This document shows positions 31,501-34,230 of a stretch of 34,230 nt of DNA, in pieces. The notes below the pieces were generated by a model. The model saw nothing but the letters and a program-made list of their open reading frames with translations, did not search any database and was not told the origin of the DNA. How positions within the stretch are numbered: position 1 is the first letter of the stretch; the number at the start of each line of letters is the position of its first letter. A program made the position numbers and the translations under genes. Location of the stretch: positions 1 to 34,230 of IMG/VR virus record IMGVR_UViG_3300035698_023465, one strand, 5' to 3'. Source of the stretch: a virus.

Positions 31501-31874
31501 TAGACGTCAAAGATTCTGTTCTAATACGTGCAAAACGTACTTTAGATTTAACAGCAAAGTCGATAATGAAGTTCGTAATTGTTGCATTTGCAAAAGTATA
31601 TTTTTTTGTAACAAATATCTTGCCAAGAAAACATGTAGTAAAAAGTGTAGTAACTTATCAACTTCGAAATCAAAAACTGGTATACGACGTAACAGTTGAA
31701 AAAGATAGCTGCTATTACATTAATGGCTATTTAGTTTCAAATTCGGATGCAATGAGATACCTGTGTTTATCTCTTTCAAAGACGCAAGATGGTATGACTG
31801 AGAAAGATATTACTCGATTAAGATCTGAGGCTCTACACTCAGATTCTGGAAATTTACCTGAGATATTTAGATAA
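28530..31874 (+). CDS. terL: Terminase large subunit precursor with two inteins
   Basis: A 1114-residue open frame; removal of inteins (residues 221-550 and 731-1071) leaves a 443-residue terminase. Exteins: ATPase domain with Walker A WNRRAGKD (34-41), Walker B IGIVFSE (128-134) and LFISTPRG (about 157-164); then nuclease domain with TAWDIGVRDST (first catalytic Asp), APHDMAVKEF and the terminal HPLHNEFSHA-SDAMRYL. Spliced junctions read QQEYY-CSFTMGVEGAYY and FSHA-SDAMRYL, both the normal phage terminase sequence. The enzyme packages DNA through the portal. Packaging requires both inteins to excise, since both sit in or beside the nuclease fold. Start by stop/start overlap with the upstream gene. 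Confidence 0.92.
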   Translation: MAEISTNTFTPREYQLSLCNAFESGKYKKFICVWNRRAGKDICAFNLMFRAALRKIGVYFYIFPTYSQAKKVIWDSITIDGKKFRDFIPRELVERSNSQDMKITLTNGSVIQLVGSDNIDSLMGTNPIGIVFSEYALQDPQAYQFLRPILLVNDGWSLFISTPRGKNHFYDLFRIAQNFPEEWYSSKLTVESTGVLSKEAIQKEVDEGLISEDLAQQEYYCFPAGQSVLSSNGLVDIENIVKDDLVVSHSGRNRKVLETVKRNYDGELFKIVTYGSYEPIICTPGHPIYTYDKSSQTYTWKKASDVLNNDKLVFPKYSLGALPVISYELCMLMAWYVTEGSSFKNGLSFTIGNCKSAVFVDRVKYLITKLGLVFKVYDSIGCVNIVVNSVQLIDFLKIHCGSTSHDKKIPFSLISAYENDFFYELMNGDGCLSIHKDHKKYSYTTVSKTLAYQVQFLAHSINGKFTAGISKRVGSPVKFPHGRTYECKDSYCVQINIKNDKSRDSFLSRSKYSINAMIRSIETVKFSGEVYNLKVQYDESYVVGGRSVHNCSFTMGVEGAYYTKYIDRMRLNNQIGLIPWESGFKVHTAWDIGVRDSTVIIFFQSIARTVRIIDCYVKNKEGLEHYIKLLGDKPYVYGKHFAPHDMAVKEFGTGMTRIEKARSLGINFTLSPNVSIMDGIESVRSSLGKVYIDQNNCKPLIKSLENYRQEFDSKKKIYKSHPLHNEFSHACFTGDMMILTVNGYKRIDSIVQGDYVITPLGNRKIENVYVRPVVELCDIKIGDTLITTTPSHEIFSDKGLVYADSLRYNDVIEHYSSLRTWLWKKIFIYCGKMKDLKGFKKIILSLKMNQNKSLMESALRFVTESTSKDMLIEKDTSYIDSFGNFITEKYQKAFIFITSIRIPKTITLRTCSFFHQESILDYMQCIKIVGVTQKNAKNYCLSTEKKQKNGIEAKMEESGIENMHIDSYQPLEVIPMISHVKDVKKNTKQKLDVKDSVLIRAKRTLDLTAKSIMKFVIVAFAKVYFFVTNILPRKHVVKSVVTYQLRNQKLVYDVTVEKDSCYYINGYLVSNSDAMRYLCLSLSKTQDGMTEKDITRLRSEALHSDSGNLPEIFR
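29190..30179 (+). mobile_element. Intein 1 with LAGLIDADG homing endonuclease (330 aa)
   Basis: Residue 1 is Cys (terminase residue 221), in block A CFPAGQSVLSSNGLVDIENI. Block B is ICTPGHPIYTYD, with the splicing Thr and His. The endonuclease region carries two degenerate LAGLIDADG helices, LCMLMAWYVTEGSS and FFYELMNGDGCLSI, with acidic residues Glu and Asp at their ends. Block F/G is VYNLKVQYDESYVVGG then SVHN, followed by Cys+1. All canonical splicing residues are present, so both splicing and homing look intact. The site lies between the ATPase and nuclease domains. Confidence 0.9.
30720..31742 (+). mobile_element. Intein 2 with out-of-frame HNH gene in its middle (341 aa)
   Basis: Starts at Cys (terminase residue 731) in CFTGDMMILTVNGYKRIDSI; block B is LITTTPSHEIFS; block F/G is LVYDVTVEKDSCYYINGYLV then SN, followed by Ser+1. 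The penultimate residue is Ser, not the usual His, which is known to be tolerated in some inteins. It is inserted in the SHA-SDA motif that holds the last nuclease Asp. Between block B and block F about 220 residues in this frame match no known domain; they overlap a complete HNH gene in another frame. The terminase frame has no stop in that stretch. Confidence 0.85.
30995..31699 (+). CDS. HNH homing endonuclease nested out-of-frame inside intein 2 (234 aa)
   Basis: Encoded in the frame -1 to the terminase. The ATG at 30995 is preferred over that at 30989 because AAGGA (30983-30987) lies seven bases before it. Residues 54-93 are a textbook HNH_3 motif: YFIHRFIWEFYNGEISKGFH, then IHHIDKNPKNNNIENLQLLS, with His75, His76 and Asn88 in place and a basic helix after. 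The C-terminal part has two zinc-ribbon-like Cys sets (CERC...CSNTC and CCIC...CSKKC). The stop TGA lies inside the intein's block F coding sequence. It likely spreads intein 2 by cutting intein-free terminase genes. Confidence 0.85.
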   Translation: MEKDIYILWKDERFKRVQENYFISEDESKQIFNGICFKVCNGIYFKGYVNRKRYFIHRFIWEFYNGEISKGFHIHHIDKNPKNNNIENLQLLSSREHLRLHAMHKDSWSNSKECKELLSINREKAKEWHRSEDGRKWHREHAYRFLPTVRGDTYDKSCERCKKEYKAKVRRQRFCSNTCKTYFRFNSKVDNEVRNCCICKSIFFCNKYLAKKTCSKKCSNLSTSKSKTGIRRNS

Positions 31875-31901
31875 ATAATAATTAATTAATAAGGAGTTTT
31901 T

Positions 31902-32111
31902 ATGAGCCAAGAATTAAATAGTTCATTTGAGGATTTTCCAGAATTTTTATCTACACATGATCTTATTGATCTTGGTATTTATCCAAGTGTAAACGCCGCT
32001 TATGAAGATCGTATTCGAGGATCTAGTCCTAAATATATCAAACTACATCATAAAATTCTTTATCCTAAAAAGTCAGTCATTGAATTTTTGGAAAACAGAA
32101 TTAGTAAATAA
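31902..32111 (+). CDS. AlpA/excisionase-like small DNA-binding protein, copy 2 (69 aa)
   Basis: AAGGAG stands five bases before the ATG. Residues 15-65 (FLSTHDLIDLGIYPSVNAAY, then SPKYIKLHHKILYPKKSVIE, FLENRI) match copy 1 at 26940-27200 through PKY-I/V-L...YPKK-VI. The layout is a winged helix of the AlpA/excisionase kind. It is the last gene before the 327-base non-coding region with palindromes, which may hold its targets. Without an integrase, excision itself is unlikely; a repressor or packaging-related DNA-bending role is possible. Confidence 0.65.
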   Translation: MSQELNSSFEDFPEFLSTHDLIDLGIYPSVNAAYEDRIRGSSPKYIKLHHKILYPKKSVIEFLENRISK

Positions 32112-32180
32112 CTATATATATAAATAGAGAGCTATGTTAGTGTAGAAAGTGTATGAATAGGGAGTTATTCCCAAATTTTA

Positions 32181-32212
32181 GAAGGTTATTGAGTTGCCGC
32201 TCAATAACCTTC
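32181..32212 (+). terminator. Terminator of the terminase operon
   Basis: GAAGGTTATTGAG (32181-32193) pairs perfectly with CTCAATAACCTTC (32200-32212), loop TTGCCG, followed by ATTGTCTTTGTTT. A 13-bp stem with a T-rich tail on the plus strand. It ends transcription after the 31902-32111 gene. Confidence 0.75.
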
Positions 32213-32221
32213 ATTGTCTTT

Positions 32222-32244
32222 GTTTAGTAAACATTTAGTAAACA
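32222..32244. promoter_or_regulatory. Tandem TTTAGTAAACA repeats, candidate protein-binding sites
   Basis: TTTAGTAAACA occurs twice head to tail (32223-32233 and 32234-32244). With its flank the first copy is a perfect odd palindrome, TGTTTA-G-TAAACA; the second differs at one outer base. Tandem palindromes of this size are typical operators or small-terminase sites. They lie between the terminase operon and the portal promoter. Confidence 0.5.
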
Positions 32245-32292
32245 AACTATCTCCGCTCGTTGGGATAGGTTTTGTTTCATCTTGTTTCAAAC

Positions 32293-32323
32293 TGCCCCGG
32301 GCAGCCCAGGGCGGCCCCAGCCC
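32293..32323. other. GC-rich island in an AT-rich non-coding region
   Basis: 27 of 31 bases are G or C, in a genome otherwise strongly A/T-rich; C-rich sequence continues to about 32350. It contains the palindrome CTGCCC-C-GGGCAG (32292-32304) and further GGGC/GCCC blocks. No gene covers it. The 327 bases from 32112 to 32438 therefore hold a terminator, tandem palindromes, this island and a promoter. A packaging (pac/cos) site next to terminase and portal is one possible role. Confidence 0.55.
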
Positions 32324-32370
32324 ATTTCACCCCACATCAACCCACTTGCATTCCTTTTTTAACATAGTAC

Positions 32371-32400
32371 TTGTTTTGTTTTAACATTTGATTCTATAAT
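32371..32400 (+). promoter_or_regulatory. Promoter of the portal/head operon
   Basis: TTGTTT (32371-32376), an 18-base spacer, then a consensus TATAAT (32395-32400). The portal ATG follows 38 bases later with AAGGA in between. It is the only fully consensus -10 seen upstream of the head genes and follows a terminator, so it probably drives the whole structural operon. Confidence 0.6.
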
Positions 32401-32438
32401 AATCCTGTATTTTTATATAAAAATTAAGGAAAAATCAT

Positions 32439-34230
32439 ATGTCATTATTTCCTAAGATAGATTCTTCACATTTTAATGATGCAGATAAATCAATATTGAA
32501 TCGCATGGAAAGCTTTTACTCTGACTCGGTCTTAATGAATCAAGAGTTCTGGAGTGAAGCAGACTTAGATACTCGATTCTATTGCGGTGATCAAACAGTC
32601 TGGAATGATGTCTATGGTAATACCTCTGGATTCAATCGCCAGCAGTTCAGTTTTAACCGTATAAGACGCATTGTTGAAATGCCGTGTGGTTATCAAAGAA
32701 AGAATAGAAAGTCTACAGTTGTTGTACCTGTTGAAAACTCTGACCAACAAACTGCAGATCAATTTTCTAAGATAATGACGTGGCTTAACAGGCAAGAAGG
32801 AATCTCGGAGACTATATCTGAAGCGTTCACTGGTTCTATGATAACTGGTATGAATTTGCTACAGGTATGGATGGATTATAGAGAAGATCCTGTCTCGGGG
32901 AATATAAAGGTTTCAAACTGTAGCTACAACTCATTTGTTATTGATCCATTTTTTAAGAAACAAGATCTATCTGATTGTAATGCAATCTGGAAACGTTCGT
33001 TTGTAACAAAGAAGCAAGCTTATTCATTATTGCCTGATAAATATGAAGAGATCGATTCACTTTATGGTATGGGAGCAAAAGATGGGAAGTTTCAATATCT
33101 TCCAGAGAACTATAACAATGATCAGAAAAACTTACTGTCCTATGATGAGTTTTATTATAGAGATTATAGAACTCAAAAGATTTTGGTCGATACTGATACT
33201 GGCGAAACTCTTGAGTGGTCCGGTGATGATGGTGATCTGAAAGAGTATTTATCAATGTACCCATCTGTTACAGCTCTTGATCAAGAAATTCCTACTGTTA
33301 AGTTAGCAATCGTTGTTCAGGGCAAGGTGATGTACGATGGTCCAAACCCTATGGGTATAGATTCATATCCGTTTGTTCCTGTTTTAGGGTATTATACTCC
33401 TGAGCTTCCGTATTATAAGTATAGAATTCAAGGAATGGTTAGGGGTCTTAGGGATCCTCAATATCTTTATAATCGTCGTAAGGTTATTGAACTTGATATT
33501 TTAGAGAGCCAGGTTAATTCTGGATGGGTCGCAAAAGAGAATGCGTTTGTTGATCCTAAGAGCCCATACAAGACCGGTCAAGGTCAAGTCTTGTGGCTTA
33601 AGGAAGAAGCTCAAATGTCTGACATCCAACAAATTCAAGCATCAGCAATATCTCCATCAATGTTCCAAATGTCTGAGCAGCTTGGTAGAGAGATTATGGA
33701 AATATCTGGTGTTAATGAAGAGTTACTTGGAAGTGCTACTGATGATAAAGCCGGCATCCTATCACAACTTAGACAGGGAGCAGGCCTAACAACACTTCAA
33801 AGGTTATTTGATCAGTTAGACTACTCTCAAAAATTGCTTGGTAGAATCGTATTAAAGCTTGTTCAAGCGAACTTTACTCCAGGCAAAGTGAAAAGAATTA
33901 TTGAAGAGGAGCCGTCAGAGCAATTCTATAATAAAAACTTTGGTACGTATGATGCTGCTATTGAAGAAGGATTCGATACTACAACTCAGAAACAAATGCA
34001 GTTTGCTCAAATGCTTCACTTAAAAGAAGTTGGAGTTCCTATTCCGAGCAAAGTGTTAATTGAGGCAGCAACATTACAGAATAAAAATAAATTAATAGAA
34101 GCAATTCAAGAAGAAGAGCAACAAGCGCAACAAATGCAACAAGCTCAATCTCAAATGGCATTACAAGAACAAGAAGCTACTATGCAAATGGCTAAAGCTC
34201 GTGCTGCTGCAGATATAGGACTTGGTCTTG
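32439..34230 (+). CDS. Portal protein, N-terminal part (continues at base 1)
   Basis: ATG with AAGGA eight bases upstream. The frame stays open to the window end and, after removal of the 127-base overlap, continues at base 1 to the stop at 474: 712 residues in total. Early blocks include FYSDSVLMNQEFWSEADLDT, FNRQQFSFNRIRRIVEMPCG and YRDYRTQKILVDTDTGETLE; the core has VRGLRDPQYLYNRRKVIELD, SGVNEELLGSATDDKAGILS and LRQGAGLTTLQRLFDQLDYS. This matches the P22-type portal family (12-fold ring at the packaging vertex) in length, helical order and Gln-rich C-terminal barrel. Partner of the terminase upstream and the adaptor at 5820. Confidence 0.88.
   Translation, partial: MSLFPKIDSSHFNDADKSILNRMESFYSDSVLMNQEFWSEADLDTRFYCGDQTVWNDVYGNTSGFNRQQFSFNRIRRIVEMPCGYQRKNRKSTVVVPVENSDQQTADQFSKIMTWLNRQEGISETISEAFTGSMITGMNLLQVWMDYREDPVSGNIKVSNCSYNSFVIDPFFKKQDLSDCNAIWKRSFVTKKQAYSLLPDKYEEIDSLYGMGAKDGKFQYLPENYNNDQKNLLSYDEFYYRDYRTQKILVDTDTGETLEWSGDDGDLKEYLSMYPSVTALDQEIPTVKLAIVVQGKVMYDGPNPMGIDSYPFVPVLGYYTPELPYYKYRIQGMVRGLRDPQYLYNRRKVIELDILESQVNSGWVAKENAFVDPKSPYKTGQGQVLWLKEEAQMSDIQQIQASAISPSMFQMSEQLGREIMEISGVNEELLGSATDDKAGILSQLRQGAGLTTLQRLFDQLDYSQKLLGRIVLKLVQANFTPGKVKRIIEEEPSEQFYNKNFGTYDAAIEEGFDTTTQKQMQFAQMLHLKEVGVPIPSKVLIEAATLQNKNKLIEAIQEEEQQAQQMQQAQSQMALQEQEATMQMAKARAAADIGLGL
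34104..34230. repeat. Terminal overlap, right copy (circular closure)
   Basis: Exact copy of bases 1-127, in the same reading frame of the portal gene. See the left copy. Bases 34104-34230 should be dropped when the genome is closed into a 34,103-bp circle. Confidence 0.95.

Noticed and set aside
32251-32272. Segment whose complement ends AACGAGCGGAGA, resembling a tRNA 3' end and a possible attachment site
   Set aside because: No TTCGA T-loop or CCA partner precedes it, and no integrase is encoded, so an attP site is not supported.
32953-33264. Open frame of 103 codons on the minus strand
   Set aside because: It lies wholly within the portal gene on the opposite strand, with no ribosome-binding site and no domain pattern.
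1-34230. tRNA genes or a CRISPR array
   Set aside because: I saw no cloverleaf with anticodon arm plus TTC-A loop and no regularly spaced direct repeats; faint tRNA-like fragments did not fold. A dedicated tRNA search was not possible.

Overview
The window is one complete, circularly closing genome of an AT-rich tailed phage. Its last 127 bases (34104-34230) exactly repeat its first 127, so the unit is 34,103 bp and the portal gene is cut by the arbitrary linear ends. The set of portal, scaffold, N4-gp56-type coat, head-tail adaptor, large nozzle-like tail protein and Gln/Gly-rich ejection proteins, with no tape measure or tail tube, indicates a short-tailed (podovirus-like) phage. The standard genetic code fits and Shine-Dalgarno sites are strong. 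Three gene products carry Sec-type signal peptides. Their style (short hydrophobic leader ending near FIYG, or a coiled coil with a C-terminal membrane anchor) reminds me of diderm intracellular bacteria such as Dependentiae/Babeliales, but host assignment is a weak inference.

Layout. (1) 32439 through the origin to 7476: portal, small basic proteins, a secreted S-adenosylmethionine-decarboxylase-like protein, scaffold, major capsid protein, a probable capsid accessory protein, adaptor and a gp53-like fibre. (2) 7490-15401: nozzle/stabilisation protein, a secreted moron-like gene, a minus-strand tail-type gene with a displaced terminator, and four probable ejection proteins. (3) 15415-21785: a second secreted protein, a minus-strand ribbon-helix-helix regulator plus small membrane protein, then a host-recognition block: a repeat-rich fibre, small beta proteins, and two tandem C1q-like appendage proteins. 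(4) 21788-23093, minus strand: an early operon with two zinc-binding mini-proteins, a tiny membrane protein, an ERF-type annealing protein and a 55-aa protein, ending in a clear terminator. (5) 23120-25454: a divergent promoter/operator, a tandem-HTH regulator, a non-coding inverted-repeat region that could be an origin, a 50-aa ORF and a winged-helix protein that may act in replication. (6) 25479-32111: RusA resolvase and a catalytically dead-looking RusA paralogue, small terminase, four small genes (two sharing a duplicated N-terminal motif) and the large terminase. (7) 32112-32438: a terminator, palindromes, a GC-rich island and a promoter ahead of the portal.

The most striking object is the large terminase (28530-31874). 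It is interrupted by two inteins at conserved nuclease-domain positions. The first has an in-frame LAGLIDADG endonuclease. The second has canonical splicing blocks at its ends, but its middle is overlapped in another reading frame by a complete HNH endonuclease gene with its own ribosome-binding site, while the terminase frame stays open throughout. Recombination relies on ERF plus RusA. I recognise no integrase, polymerase, or peptidoglycan-degrading lysis enzyme.
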